Assembly: GCF_038397725.1 (NCBI RefSeq)
Contig: NZ_CP151634.1
Span: 806,001-870,000, forward strand
Direction: 5' to 3'
From: Microbacterium sp. LWO13-1.2
Lineage (GTDB): Bacteria; Actinomycetota; Actinomycetes; Actinomycetales; Microbacteriaceae
DNA: 64,000 nucleotides
Part shown: in pieces, positions 36,079 through 44,878 of the stretch
Numbering within the stretch: position 1 is the stretch's first letter
How the letters are laid out: every line of letters starts with the position of its first letter
The notes under the pieces: generated by a model
Database searches by the model: none
What the model saw: the letters and a program-made list of their open reading frames with translations, nothing else
What the model was told of the DNA's origin: nothing
Program-made: the position numbers and the translations under genes

Positions 36079-36893
36079 CCGCGCAGGGACGGATGCTGCT
36101 CAGCGGATTCGCGGAACTCGGCGCGACCGACACCACCTGCTTTCTCGGCCAGTGGCCGTTTCGGCTGTCGGCCGCCGCTGACGTCGAGAAACTCCGCGAA
36201 TACGCGGACCGCCTCGGCCTGCGCTCGGTCTGGGTCTCGCACCTGGCCTCGCTGTTCGGCTTCGACACTCGCAGCGGCAACGAAGCCGTGCTCACGGCCT
36301 GCGCCGACGACCCGCTGTTCCGCGTCTTCGCGACGATCGATCCGCGTGACGACGACTGGCTGGCCGAGCTGGAGTGGGCGGCGGATGCGGGAGCGCAGGG
36401 GATCAGAGTTGCGCCGGGCTTCCACCGGTACGACGTCGCGGCCGCCCAGCCTGTGCTCGCCGCATGCGCAGAGCGGGAGTTGCCGCTGCAGCTGATTGCA
36501 CGGCTAGACGATGCACGGGTTCGGCATCCACTCTCCCCCGCGGTCGACCTCGAGCTTCACCGGATCGCCGACCTGGTTCGGGATCGCCCCCAGCAACCGT
36601 TGCTGATCAGCGGGCTGAACCGTGCGGACTGGATCGAGCTGAACCGCCACCTCGGCGACGATGCGCCCGAGAGCATGCGGCTCGACCTCTGGCATGTCAA
36701 CGGTCCGATGCACGTGGCCGACCGCCTCGGCGACGACCCGGAGCGCTGGGTGTTCGGCAGCGGCTTCCCTGTGCAGACGCCGGAGGCGACGGCACTGCAA
36801 CTCGCGGCATCCGCGCTCTCCACTGACATGCTGCAGGCGATCACGTCCAGGAACGCCGCCTCCCTGATCTACGCCGACCCGATCGGGCCCTGA
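36075..36893 (+). CDS. Amidohydrolase-fold protein with altered metal site
   Basis: 272 residues, ATGA overlap with the preceding gene. It keeps the barrel pattern (LRSVWVSHLASLFGFDTRSGNEAV, DPRDDDW, GAQGIRVAPGFHRYD, FGSGFPV) but the HxH strand reads DTTCFLGQWPFR and the final Asp strand reads GSGFPVQ, so most metal ligands are gone. It is probably a non-classical or non-catalytic partner of the preceding hydrolase. The gene ends inside the right copy of the 35-bp repeat. Confidence 0.75.
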   Translation: MTAQGRMLLSGFAELGATDTTCFLGQWPFRLSAAADVEKLREYADRLGLRSVWVSHLASLFGFDTRSGNEAVLTACADDPLFRVFATIDPRDDDWLAELEWAADAGAQGIRVAPGFHRYDVAAAQPVLAACAERELPLQLIARLDDARVRHPLSPAVDLELHRIADLVRDRPQQPLLISGLNRADWIELNRHLGDDAPESMRLDLWHVNGPMHVADRLGDDPERWVFGSGFPVQTPEATALQLAASALSTDMLQAITSRNAASLIYADPIGP

Positions 36894-36921
36894 CGCTCGC
36901 TCCGGTCGCGGCGTCGAGGAC
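36887..36921. repeat. 35-bp direct repeat, right copy
   Basis: Identical to 20723-20757 and again spanning the stop codon of the upstream gene. The GCTCCGGTCGC core recurs at 36924-36934 and 37642-37652. Confidence 0.85.
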
Positions 36922-36930
36922 CCGCTCCGG

Positions 36931-36977
36931 TCGCAAAAAGTCCCGGAATTCGGACCGAATACCGGGCCTTTTTGCGA
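36931..36977. repeat. Hairpin repeat, first copy (possible terminator)
   Basis: TCGCAAAAAGTCCCGG.. pairs with ..CCGGGCCTTTTTGCGA, making a long stem with A/T-rich base. The same element, with a few changes, is at 37649-37695. Both are preceded by CCCGCTCCGG and followed by a GAAGC word, so the repeat unit is about 63 bp. Confidence 0.8.
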
Positions 36978-36990
36978 CGGGAAGCGTCTG

Positions 36991-37572
36991 TCACTGACGC
37001 TGAGGAGGCGCGCTCTCGGGTCTGTCGATGCGTGAGATGACGTGGAGTGGGGCGTCGATCGGGTTGTCTGGTTCCATGTCCCCTTCACCGACCCGTCGGA
37101 AACCGGCCTTCTCGAGCGCCCGCCAGGATGCGACATTGCCCGCGACGACGCCGACGATGATCGCAGGGCAGTCCGGATAGCTCGACCACGTATCGGCGAC
37201 CACGGCCCGGATGATCGCCGAGCCGAGCCCCTGCCCCGTGCGGGACAGATCGGCGATGAGATAGTCGATCGTCACCGCACCCGGCGGCACCTCGACGATC
37301 TCGCCGAGCTCCGCGAAGTCCTCGGCGTAGTCGGCGATGCGGGATCGCTGCACGAGCGCGGTCGGCTGACCGTCGACGAAGACGAGGAGATCTTCGCCTG
37401 CCTCCTCACCACGGGTACCGGGGCCGAAGTCTCTCGCCACCCCTTCCGGCGTGAAGTCGTGATGCCAGTAGCGGTGAACATGAGGCCTCGCGAGCCAGTC
37501 GCTGAGCAGCGGGAAGTCCGCCTCCACGACCGTTCTCCACTCGATGGTCGGCGCGCGTTCGTCGTCCCGCAT
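36991..37572 (-). CDS. GNAT acetyltransferase, AAC(6')/IucB-like
   Basis: 193 residues. The acetyl-CoA loop is RTGQGLGSAIIRAVV, and VAGNVASWRALEKAGFRRVGEGDME is the typical C-terminal GNAT block. The N-terminal DWLARPHVHRYWHHDFTPEG and DYLIADLSRTGQGLG stretch resembles aminoglycoside 6'-N-acetyltransferases and siderophore-synthesis acetyltransferases. Whether it modifies an antibiotic cannot be told from sequence. It lies between two copies of a hairpin repeat and beside an exporter gene. Confidence 0.85.
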   Translation of the reverse strand: MRDDERAPTIEWRTVVEADFPLLSDWLARPHVHRYWHHDFTPEGVARDFGPGTRGEEAGEDLLVFVDGQPTALVQRSRIADYAEDFAELGEIVEVPPGAVTIDYLIADLSRTGQGLGSAIIRAVVADTWSSYPDCPAIIVGVVAGNVASWRALEKAGFRRVGEGDMEPDNPIDAPLHVISRIDRPESAPPQRQ

Positions 37573-37648
37573 GACCGAAGTCTCGCACGCAGCCGACGTC
37601 GTGCGACGAAGACGAACCTCACCGGTTGAGCGAAAGAGCCCGCTCCGG

Positions 37649-37695
37649 TCGCAAGAAGTCCCGGTATTCGAGCCGAATACCGGGACTTATTGCGA
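37649..37695. repeat. Hairpin repeat, second copy (possible terminator)
   Basis: TCGCAAGAAGTCCCGG..CCGAATACCGGGACTTATTGCGA, the same hairpin as 36931-36977. It follows the exporter gene's stop on the minus strand and could terminate it. Confidence 0.8.
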
Positions 37696-37708
37696 CGAGA
37701 AGCTCTTG

Positions 37709-38866
37709 TCACTTCGTGGGACGGAACTGCCGCATCGGCGCGAGCGCCCAGATGCCGATCAGCGCGGCGGCGAGCGTGGCGGCAACCGCTGCCCATGGCA
37801 CGCTTGCGGCACCTCCCTGCTCGTACGCGATGCCCGCGACGGCGGGCCCGACGAAGGCTCCGAGATTCAGGGCGACGGTCGCATACGCCCCGCCGAGGAC
37901 CGGGGCATCCGTGGCTTCCCGGACGATGCGTCCGATCAGGGCGGATCCGACGGCGAACGACAGCGCCCCGCAGAGCACCGCGAGGAGCGTCAGCATCACG
38001 GGTGACGAGATCAGGACCGCGAACGCCGACCATGCGCCGGCGAGAGCGACCGTTCCGACCGAGATCCAGGCCCGCTCTCGCCGTGCCGCCCACCGACCGG
38101 TCGCGGCGACGCCGAGGAATGCGCCGACCCCGAACCCGGCGAGGAGCAGGGGAATCAGAGCGACATCGATGCCGGCATCCGCCCCGATCACTCCGAGGAA
38201 GGTGAAGACCCCGAAGGTCGCGGCGTTGACGAGAACAGCGAGCATGATCGCACCGAGCACCGGGCGCCGACGGAGCTCGGCGAGTTCACCGACGAGACGG
38301 ATGCGCGGTGTCACCGCGTTCTGCGTGAGCGAACGATCCAGGAGCAGCGCGATCAATGCCGGCAGACAGAGCAGCACCACACCCCAGAACGTCGCCCGCC
38401 ACCCGAACGCGTTCGCGACGAGGGCTCCCGCCGGCACACCGACGATCGTGGCCAGCGTGGTGCCGGCGAGAAGTGTCGCGACGGCCCGGGTCGTCTGACC
38501 GGCCGGAACCAGTCGGCCCACCGTCGCGAGAGCGACAGCGAGGAAACCGGCGTTCGCGAGAGCCGCAATCACTCGCGTGGTCAGCAGCACCTCGAACGAC
38601 GGGGCGATCGCGCCGACGACGTGCGCGAGCACGAACACCAGGAGAAACGAGATGAGCGCGCGGCGTGGACTCCAGCGCGCGCCGATCAGCGCCATCGCCG
38701 GAGCGCCGACGACCATGCCGATGGCGAAGGCCGAGGTGAGAGTCCCGACGGTCGCGGGCGATACCGCCAGCTCGTCGGAGATCGGAAGGAGGAGGCCGGC
38801 GAGCATGAACTCGCTGGTGCCCTGAGCGAAGATCGCCAGAGCAAGGACATAGAGCAAGAAGGGCAT
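37709..38866 (-). CDS. MFS exporter of the Cmx/CmrA type
   Basis: 385 residues from the ATG at 38866 (MPFLLYVLALAIFAQGTSEF). Twelve hydrophobic segments; the GTSEFMLAGLL start, RWSPRRALISFLLVFVLAHVVGAIAPSF and RVIAALANAGFLAVALAT blocks match chloramphenicol exporters of the Cmx/CmrA family found in corynebacteria and other actinobacteria. Drug:proton antiport is expected; the true substrate range is unknown, and many chromosomal relatives give no clinical resistance. The 30-residue-shorter start is chosen because it matches the family N-terminus. Confidence 0.88.
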   Translation of the reverse strand: MPFLLYVLALAIFAQGTSEFMLAGLLLPISDELAVSPATVGTLTSAFAIGMVVGAPAMALIGARWSPRRALISFLLVFVLAHVVGAIAPSFEVLLTTRVIAALANAGFLAVALATVGRLVPAGQTTRAVATLLAGTTLATIVGVPAGALVANAFGWRATFWGVVLLCLPALIALLLDRSLTQNAVTPRIRLVGELAELRRRPVLGAIMLAVLVNAATFGVFTFLGVIGADAGIDVALIPLLLAGFGVGAFLGVAATGRWAARRERAWISVGTVALAGAWSAFAVLISSPVMLTLLAVLCGALSFAVGSALIGRIVREATDAPVLGGAYATVALNLGAFVGPAVAGIAYEQGGAASVPWAAVAATLAAALIGIWALAPMRQFRPTK

Positions 38867-39025
38867 GAAGCATCCAGACGTGCGAGGTCGCGTCATCCCG
38901 CAGGAGAGCGACTGAGCGAAGAGGGGTCGGCAGGATGCGGGGAGCGCACGACGTGCGACTCGACCCGCGACCTAGCGTCTGTCTGCTTCAGGACTCACAA
39001 CGAGAAGCCTACGCCTCGAATGTAC

Positions 39026-39502
39026 TCAGGAAGCGGCGTCGAGCTCTCTGACCTCGACACCGTCGACCTCGAGCTCGTCATCGAGCTGCACCAGGATCCG
39101 CGACGTGGGGAACTGCTTCGGCGCGAGGAAGGAGAGCAGCACGGCGTCGGCGAACACGACGACCGAGGTGGCCTCCAGATCATCGCGCAGGTCGATCTGC
39201 TCGATCACCGGCTCGTCATCGACCGCATCCTCGATATCGTCGGCGACCTCGTCGATCACGGCCCGCCAGCGCGATTCGCCCACCGAGAGGATGCGCGAGA
39301 CGGCCTCGATGAGCGCGTCCTGATCGAGCTCGTCCTCGTCGTCCTCATCCTGGAGTTCCGGGTCGACGTTGACCGTCACGACGGCGCCGGCGGCGTCGAT
39401 GCTCGCCCGCCCGTAGATCAACCCGTTCTCGGCGACCGGTTCATCGAGCAGACCGCTGTCGACGATGCGTGCGAGGAGAGAATCGAGCTGAGCGGAAGAC
39501 AT
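39026..39502 (-). CDS. Acidic conserved protein of unknown function
   Basis: 158 residues from the ATG at 39502, preceded by an AAGACT-type -10 box six bases upstream (leaderless). Alpha/beta content, very acidic (ELQDEDDEDELDQDALIEA and DIEDAVDDEPVIEQ), no Cys and no membrane segment. I do not recognise a family. It is probably a cytoplasmic actinobacterial protein. Confidence 0.6.
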   Translation of the reverse strand: MSSAQLDSLLARIVDSGLLDEPVAENGLIYGRASIDAAGAVVTVNVDPELQDEDDEDELDQDALIEAVSRILSVGESRWRAVIDEVADDIEDAVDDEPVIEQIDLRDDLEATSVVVFADAVLLSFLAPKQFPTSRILVQLDDELEVDGVEVRELDAAS

Positions 39503-39560
39503 GAGACCAGTCTTTCGCATCCGGCCCCGGCGTGGGGCGCGGCGTTCACGACTGCGCAAA

Positions 39561-39592
39561 GTGGGGCCGGATCCCTGTGGATCCGGCCCCAC
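39561..39592. terminator. Terminator of the FtsX-type ABC operon
   Basis: GTGGGGCCGGATCC / GGATCCGGCCCCAC, a perfect 14-bp stem with a CTGT tetraloop, 17 bases beyond the permease stop on the minus strand. Confidence 0.8.
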
Positions 39593-39608
39593 CCGCGCCG
39601 TTCGTGCG

Positions 39609-42116
39609 TTACTGCCGCGAACCGATCTCCTCGACCGGTCGACCTCGCATCGCCGAGCGCGTCGCCACGGCCAGCGCCGCCAGCGCGAGAGCGCACATCG
39701 AACCGATCACGACCAGCGACTGCAGGAGCGGCAGCGTCGGGATCGGCTGCCCGCTGATCCCCATGCTCATTCCGATGAGCGGCGGGATGGCGATCGCGAC
39801 ACCGAACACCATCGCGATCAGCGCGAGCATCACCGCCTCGGTGCGCATCATGCCGCGCACCTGACGGCGGGACGCACCGATCAGCTGCAGGAGTGCGAAC
39901 TCCCGCGACCGCTCACCGGTCGCCATCATCAACGTGTTCACCACGGCGATCGCGATGTAGCCGAGGATGACGATCAGAGCGACCGCGTTCACCCAGCCCT
40001 GCTGCGAGCGCCCGTCGGCACCCGCCGCCTGGGCTCCGCTGCCACCGCCGACCACGAATCCGGCATCCGTCAGTGCGGTGCGCACGTTCTCGACGTCGTC
40101 ACCCGCGTTGACCAGGGCGAATCCGCTCAGCGCACTGGTGGTGTGCTGGCGAACCACCTCGCCCGACATCGTGATGTCGCCGAATCCCAGTCCACGTCCG
40201 TAGATCGCGACCACCTCCGACTCGAAAGGCACCCCGTCGCCGAAGCGTCCGACGAGTGTGTCGCCGACATCGAGACCGAGGGTCTGCCTGGCATCCGTGC
40301 TGAGCGCGACCTCACCGGCACCGGCGAGGGCGTCCAGAGAGCCCTCCTTGACCTGAAGATCCATCGTGCTCTCCGCGGCATCCGTATCGATGCCCTGCAG
40401 CACGAGCGCAGTGCGGGTGATCTCCTCTTTTCCGAGTTCGTGATGATCGAGAACGGCCTGGCTCACCGTGACCGGGTTGACCGCGACGACTCCGGCCTGC
40501 TCCTCGATCACCTGGATGCCCTCATCCGACAGCCCGCCGGGTGCGCTCACCCGCAGCTGGGAGATCACACCCGCCTGCATCTGGGCGTTCGCCTCGCTGG
40601 CGATCATGGCGGGGGCGCCGAGCTGGACGAGCCCCAGCGAGATCCCCAAGGCGATCGGAGTGATCGCACTGGCCAGTCGGCGCGCATTGACCGTGCCGTT
40701 CGCAGAAGCGAGGAACCCCGCCGCCGACGTCTTCCGGAGCACCGCTCCGATGAAGCGCACGGTGAAGCTCACCAGCACAGGCCCGAGCAGCGCGAGCGCG
40801 ATGATCAGGATGATCGATGCCCCCGCCGCCGCACCCGCTGCGCTCTGACCGCGCACGACGAGCGGCACCGTCGAGATCGAGAGGCCCGCAGCCGCGAAGA
40901 CGATTCCGGTGATCATGCGTCCGAGGCTGACCGATGTCGGCCCGGTGGCCGATTCGCGCAGCGCCTCGATCGGGTCGATCTTCGCCGGACGGCTGGCAGC
41001 GATCCGAGCCGCACCCCACGCAGCGCCGAGCACGAGCAGCGCTGCGACGGCGGCCGGAATCGGGCTCGCAGCGAGTGCGAAGTCACCGGGGATCACTCCG
41101 GCCTGGACGAACGCGCCCTGCAGCACGGTGGCGAGGAAGTATCCGGGAACGATGCCGATCGCCGCTGCGATCGCCGAGACCGTCAGCACCTCTCGTGCGA
41201 CCAGGCGGTGCACCTGTGCGGAGCTCGCCCCGACCGCACGGAGCAGAGCGAAGTCGCGGCGGCGCGACTGCACCGACAGCGAGAGCGTGCCCGAGACGAT
41301 GAACATCGCCACGAGAAGGCAGGTGCCGGCGAAGGCGGAGCCGATGGAGACGAGCGATGCCCGCGCCGCCCCGGAATCGAGGAACTCGACATCGCCCCGG
41401 CCGGCGCCCGTCTGCGCGGTGACCTCGGGGAATCGTTCGGAGATGGCGTCGGCCAGAGCCTGCGGCGTCGTGCCGTCAGCGGCGAAGACGCCGAGGATCT
41501 GGGCGTCGCCGTTTCCGGAGTCGAGCTGCGCGATGCGGGCCTCACTGAGGAACACGTGCCCGATTCGCACCGGTTCGGTCGCGGCATCCGCGATGCCGAC
41601 GACGCGGTACTCGGCGCGGTCGCCGCCGTGCGACAGGGTCAGCACATCGCCGAGACCGGCGGTCGATGAGGCGGTGACGACGACCTCGTCACGCCCCGAT
41701 GGTGCGTTGCCCGAACTGATCTCGAAGCCGCTCAGAGCGGATGTCGACCACGGATGCGCCTCGATGGGACCTGCATCCGAGGCGAGCGTGACCGTGACGT
41801 CGGCGACGACCGCCTCGACACCGGGGAGCGCGGCGATGGCGTCGGCCGCGTCGTCCGGAAGCGATGCCCGCTCGACGAGCGGTACCGGGAGGTCTTCCGG
41901 GACATCGACGGCCTGGCTGCCGCCGACGATGACATCGGCGTTCGTGTAGCGCTCGGGGGCGAGTCCCCCGCGCATGCCGGATTCGACGAGAACGCCGAGA
42001 CCCGTGATGAGGGCCGTGGCCACGAGCACAGACACGGCGACGCCGACGAAGCTGCCCGGGTTGTGGCGCAGATCGGCGCGGACGAGTCGGCCGAAGCCGA
42101 GGTGAGTGGTCGCCAT
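39609..42116 (-). CDS. ABC transporter permease with two FtsX domains
   Basis: 835 residues from the ATG at 42116, one base overlapping the ATPase stop. It has an N-terminal helix, a large extracellular domain (residues about 45-250), then two FtsX blocks, each with three or four helices (VSIGSAFAGTCLLVAMFIVSGTL and QGWVNAVALIVILGYIAIAVVNTLMMATGERSREFALLQLIGASRRQVRGMM). The layout, duplicated FtsX repeats with a large outer domain, is that of exporters of antimicrobial peptides or lipoproteins (BceB/MacB-like). It is divergent from a NarL-type two-component system. Confidence 0.9.
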   Translation of the reverse strand: MATTHLGFGRLVRADLRHNPGSFVGVAVSVLVATALITGLGVLVESGMRGGLAPERYTNADVIVGGSQAVDVPEDLPVPLVERASLPDDAADAIAALPGVEAVVADVTVTLASDAGPIEAHPWSTSALSGFEISSGNAPSGRDEVVVTASSTAGLGDVLTLSHGGDRAEYRVVGIADAATEPVRIGHVFLSEARIAQLDSGNGDAQILGVFAADGTTPQALADAISERFPEVTAQTGAGRGDVEFLDSGAARASLVSIGSAFAGTCLLVAMFIVSGTLSLSVQSRRRDFALLRAVGASSAQVHRLVAREVLTVSAIAAAIGIVPGYFLATVLQGAFVQAGVIPGDFALAASPIPAAVAALLVLGAAWGAARIAASRPAKIDPIEALRESATGPTSVSLGRMITGIVFAAAGLSISTVPLVVRGQSAAGAAAGASIILIIALALLGPVLVSFTVRFIGAVLRKTSAAGFLASANGTVNARRLASAITPIALGISLGLVQLGAPAMIASEANAQMQAGVISQLRVSAPGGLSDEGIQVIEEQAGVVAVNPVTVSQAVLDHHELGKEEITRTALVLQGIDTDAAESTMDLQVKEGSLDALAGAGEVALSTDARQTLGLDVGDTLVGRFGDGVPFESEVVAIYGRGLGFGDITMSGEVVRQHTTSALSGFALVNAGDDVENVRTALTDAGFVVGGGSGAQAAGADGRSQQGWVNAVALIVILGYIAIAVVNTLMMATGERSREFALLQLIGASRRQVRGMMRTEAVMLALIAMVFGVAIAIPPLIGMSMGISGQPIPTLPLLQSLVVIGSMCALALAALAVATRSAMRGRPVEEIGSRQ

Positions 42117-42886
42117 CACCACTCCCCGAGCGCGCTCATGCGGTCGGTGATCTGCGCGGGGCTCGCTCCGTCGAGGTGACCGGCGAAGGCGCCGTCGGCG
42201 AGGAAGATCACCCGATCGGCGTGCGAGGCGACCACCGGGTCGTGGGTGACGACGACGACCGTCTGATCCAGTTCGCGTGCGGTGTGCGCGAGAAGGTCGA
42301 GCACCTGCTTGCCGGAGCGCGAGTCGAGGGCGCCAGTGGGTTCATCGCCGAAGACGACGTAGGGACGGGTGACGAGCGCACGGGCGATCGCGACCCGCTG
42401 CTGCTGACCGCCGGAGAGCTCGGAGGGCCGACGGTCACGGCGATCGGCGAGGCCGACGGATTCGAGGAGGAAGTCCAGCCATGCTCGCTCGACGGAACGG
42501 CCAGCGAGCAGCAGCGGCAATGTGATGTTCTCCTCCACCGACAGCGCCGGAAGAAGGTTGTACGCCTGGAAGACGAAGCCCACGTGGTCCCGTCGGAACG
42601 CGGTGAGCGCCTTGCGCCGCATCCCCGAGATCTCGGTTCCGCCGAGACGGACCGTTCCCGTGCTGGGAGTGTCGAGACCGGCCGCGCAGTGCAGCAGCGT
42701 GCTCTTGCCGGAGCCGGACGGTCCCATGATCGCGGTGAAGGTGCCGCGCCCGAGAGTGAGGTTGACGCCGCGGAGTGCGGTGACGGCGTTGGCGCCGGAA
42801 CCGTACTTCTTGACGACGGATTCAAGACGCAGGGCCTCGGTGGATTGCGGCATCGCTGGGGCGGCACCGGGAAGAAGTGAAGTCAT
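42116..42886 (-). CDS. ABC transporter ATP-binding protein (FtsX-type partner)
   Basis: 256 residues. Walker A GPSGSGKS (55-62), ABC signature LSGGQQQRVAIARAL, Walker B VVFGDEPTGALD. The EPTGALDS motif is typical of LolD/MacB/BceA-type exporters. An ATG at 42853 is an alternative start that would skip the first 11 residues. Operon with the FtsX permease below it, divergent from the histidine kinase gene. Confidence 0.95.
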   Translation of the reverse strand: MTSLLPGAAPAMPQSTEALRLESVVKKYGSGANAVTALRGVNLTLGRGTFTAIMGPSGSGKSTLLHCAAGLDTPSTGTVRLGGTEISGMRRKALTAFRRDHVGFVFQAYNLLPALSVEENITLPLLLAGRSVERAWLDFLLESVGLADRRDRRPSELSGGQQQRVAIARALVTRPYVVFGDEPTGALDSRSGKQVLDLLAHTARELDQTVVVVTHDPVVASHADRVIFLADGAFAGHLDGASPAQITDRMSALGEW

Positions 42887-42922
42887 GCTTCGACGATAGA
42901 AAGGTTCGAACGGCGGCCCCAT

Positions 42923-42954
42923 CCAGCAGAACACCGCATCGATGGTGGTGCTGG
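42923..42954. promoter_or_regulatory. Imperfect inverted repeat between the ABC operon and its two-component system
   Basis: CCAGCA..ACACC and GGTGG..TGCTGG surround ATCGAT. The place, between divergent ABC and NarL-type regulator genes, suits a response-regulator site. Confidence 0.4.
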
Positions 42955-42994
42955 CTATACCGTGCGAGGACGTCCGCTGCGGCAGACTTGCAGG

Positions 42995-44227
42995 ATGGGT
43001 GAACGGATGCGGCGCTGGCTGCGCGACTGGCGATTCGTCGCCGTCGAGGCGGGGGCGTCCGTCGTCTCCGTGATCCTGTTCTGCCTCGGTCTCGCATTGC
43101 TGCCGATCATGCTCATCACCGGTGGAGTGCTGTTGATGCCGGAGGCGGTGAAGGCTCTGCGCTGGTGGAGCGACATCGCCCGCGACCGCATCGGCAAACG
43201 CCGCGGCGAGCAGATCTTCGGATCCGCCAGTGTGCTGCCGAACAGGTCGACCATCGACGAGCGACTGCGCTTCGCGTTCTCGCGCTCAGCCGGCCGCGAT
43301 GCGCTGTGGCTCACCGTTCATGCGCTGCCGGTGCTGTTCATCACGCTCACGACGGTGCTGATCCCGTTCGGCGTTGTCAACTCGCTCGCCGTCATGTTCT
43401 ATTGGCAGTTCGCACCGGCCGATGATCCCATCACAGCGCCGTACCCAGTGACATCGTGGGAGCTCGCGGCGACCATGCCGCTCGTCTCGCTCGCCTACGC
43501 GGTCGTCTCGTGGTGGCTCATCCCCGCCGTCGCGCAGCTGCTCACCTGGATCTCGGCGCGGCTGCTCGCCGCTCCCCCGAAGACGCTCCTCGCCGAACGA
43601 GTGGATGCGCTGACCCTCAGCCGCGCGGCGGCCCTCGACGCGCACGCGTCAGAACTGCGTCGCATCGAACGCGACCTGCACGACGGCGCACAGAACCGGC
43701 TGGTCAGCGTGGTGATGATGCTGGGCCTCGCGGAGCGCGCACTCGAGACCGGCGCGGGCGACGCCCTCGCTCCGCTCCGACGAGCGCAGGATGCCGCGAC
43801 CGACGCGCTGGCGGGTCTGCGTCGCACCGTGCACGACATCTACCCCCCGATCCTTGACGAACTGGGGCTCGAAGGAGCATTGGCGTCATTGGCCGGGCGG
43901 AGCGTCGTTCCGTGCACCCTCGAGATCGACGATGTGCGTCGGGTACCGGCCGCGGTCGAGTCGGCGAGCTACTTCGTCGTCGCCGAAGCGCTCACCAATG
44001 TGAACAAGTACAGTGAGGCCGCCCACGTGGTGGTGCGGGTCTCGCGCGACGACGACCGTCTGCTGATCGACGTCGAAGACGACGGGGGCGGCGGTGCCAC
44101 CGAGCGCCCCGGTGGGGGGATCGCCGGCATTCGACGGCGCGTCGAGGCCTTCGAGGGCACCCTGACAGTGACGAGTCCGGCCGGCGGCCCGACTCAGATG
44201 AGAGCGGAGCTGCTGTGCGGATCGTGA
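42995..44227 (+). CDS. NarL-type sensor histidine kinase
   Basis: 410 residues. Four hydrophobic segments in the first about 200 residues, no large outer sensor domain, so it probably senses in or near the membrane. HisKA_3 box with phosphorylated His229 (ERDLHDGAQNRLV) and a HATPase region: DELGLEGALASLAGR, EALTNVNKYSEA and DDGGGGATERPGGG. The chosen ATG at 42995 is preceded by CAGACT six bases upstream. It overlaps the response-regulator gene by 13 bases. Confidence 0.92.
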   Translation: MGERMRRWLRDWRFVAVEAGASVVSVILFCLGLALLPIMLITGGVLLMPEAVKALRWWSDIARDRIGKRRGEQIFGSASVLPNRSTIDERLRFAFSRSAGRDALWLTVHALPVLFITLTTVLIPFGVVNSLAVMFYWQFAPADDPITAPYPVTSWELAATMPLVSLAYAVVSWWLIPAVAQLLTWISARLLAAPPKTLLAERVDALTLSRAAALDAHASELRRIERDLHDGAQNRLVSVVMMLGLAERALETGAGDALAPLRRAQDAATDALAGLRRTVHDIYPPILDELGLEGALASLAGRSVVPCTLEIDDVRRVPAAVESASYFVVAEALTNVNKYSEAAHVVVRVSRDDDRLLIDVEDDGGGGATERPGGGIAGIRRRVEAFEGTLTVTSPAGGPTQMRAELLCGS

Positions 44228-44853
44228 TCGCCGAAGACGACACCCTGCTGCGCGAGGGGCTCGCTCTCCTGCTGCGCAGCGAAGGTTTCGATGTCATCGC
44301 CACCGTCGACAACGGGATCGACTTCCTCACCCACCTCGACGACGCGGATGCCGCGGTGCTCGACGTGCGGATGCCGCCGACCTTCACCAGCGAGGGCTTG
44401 AAGGCTGCTGCCGAGGCACGATCGCGTCGTCCCGGGTTCCCCGTGCTGGTGCTCTCGGCCTATGTCGAGGACCGGTACGCCGGTGAGCTGCTCGCGGCCG
44501 GAGCCGATGGGCTCGGCTACCTGCTCAAGGAGCGCGTCGGCAAGGTGGCGTCGTTCGTGGATGCGCTGCGCCGCGTGGCCGCCGGCGGCACCGTGATGGA
44601 CCCGGAGGTGATCTCCCAGCTGATGAGCCGACGCCGCGCCGACGACCCAGTGCAGAGCCTCACCCCGCGTGAACGCGAAGTGCTCGATCTCATGGCCGAA
44701 GGCCTCGACAACACCACGATCGCCGGGCGCCTCTTCGTCACCGAGACCGCGGTGAGCAAGCACATCGGCAACATCTTCGCGAAGCTCGGCCTCGCCTCCA
44801 GCGACAGCGGGCATCGCCGGGTGCTCGCCGTGCTGGCGTATCTGCGCAGCTGA
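44215..44853 (+). CDS. LuxR/NarL-type response regulator
   Basis: 212 residues. Receiver with Asp50 (AAVLDVRMPP) and Lys in YLLKERVGK; C-terminal HTH LTPREREVLDLMAEGLDNTTIAGRLFVTETAVSKHIGNIFAKLGL. GTG start overlaps the kinase gene, so translation is coupled. The probable target is the divergent FtsX-type ABC operon. Confidence 0.93.
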   Translation: MRIVIAEDDTLLREGLALLLRSEGFDVIATVDNGIDFLTHLDDADAAVLDVRMPPTFTSEGLKAAAEARSRRPGFPVLVLSAYVEDRYAGELLAAGADGLGYLLKERVGKVASFVDALRRVAAGGTVMDPEVISQLMSRRRADDPVQSLTPREREVLDLMAEGLDNTTIAGRLFVTETAVSKHIGNIFAKLGLASSDSGHRRVLAVLAYLRS

Positions 44854-44878
44854 CCCTCGGCATCCACCACCTGTCGTC

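Noticed and set aside
39501..41669. A 722-residue plus-strand frame opposite the FtsX permease
   Set aside because: Its translation is a low-complexity Arg/Asp/His-rich string and the opposite strand codes for a clear FtsX permease.
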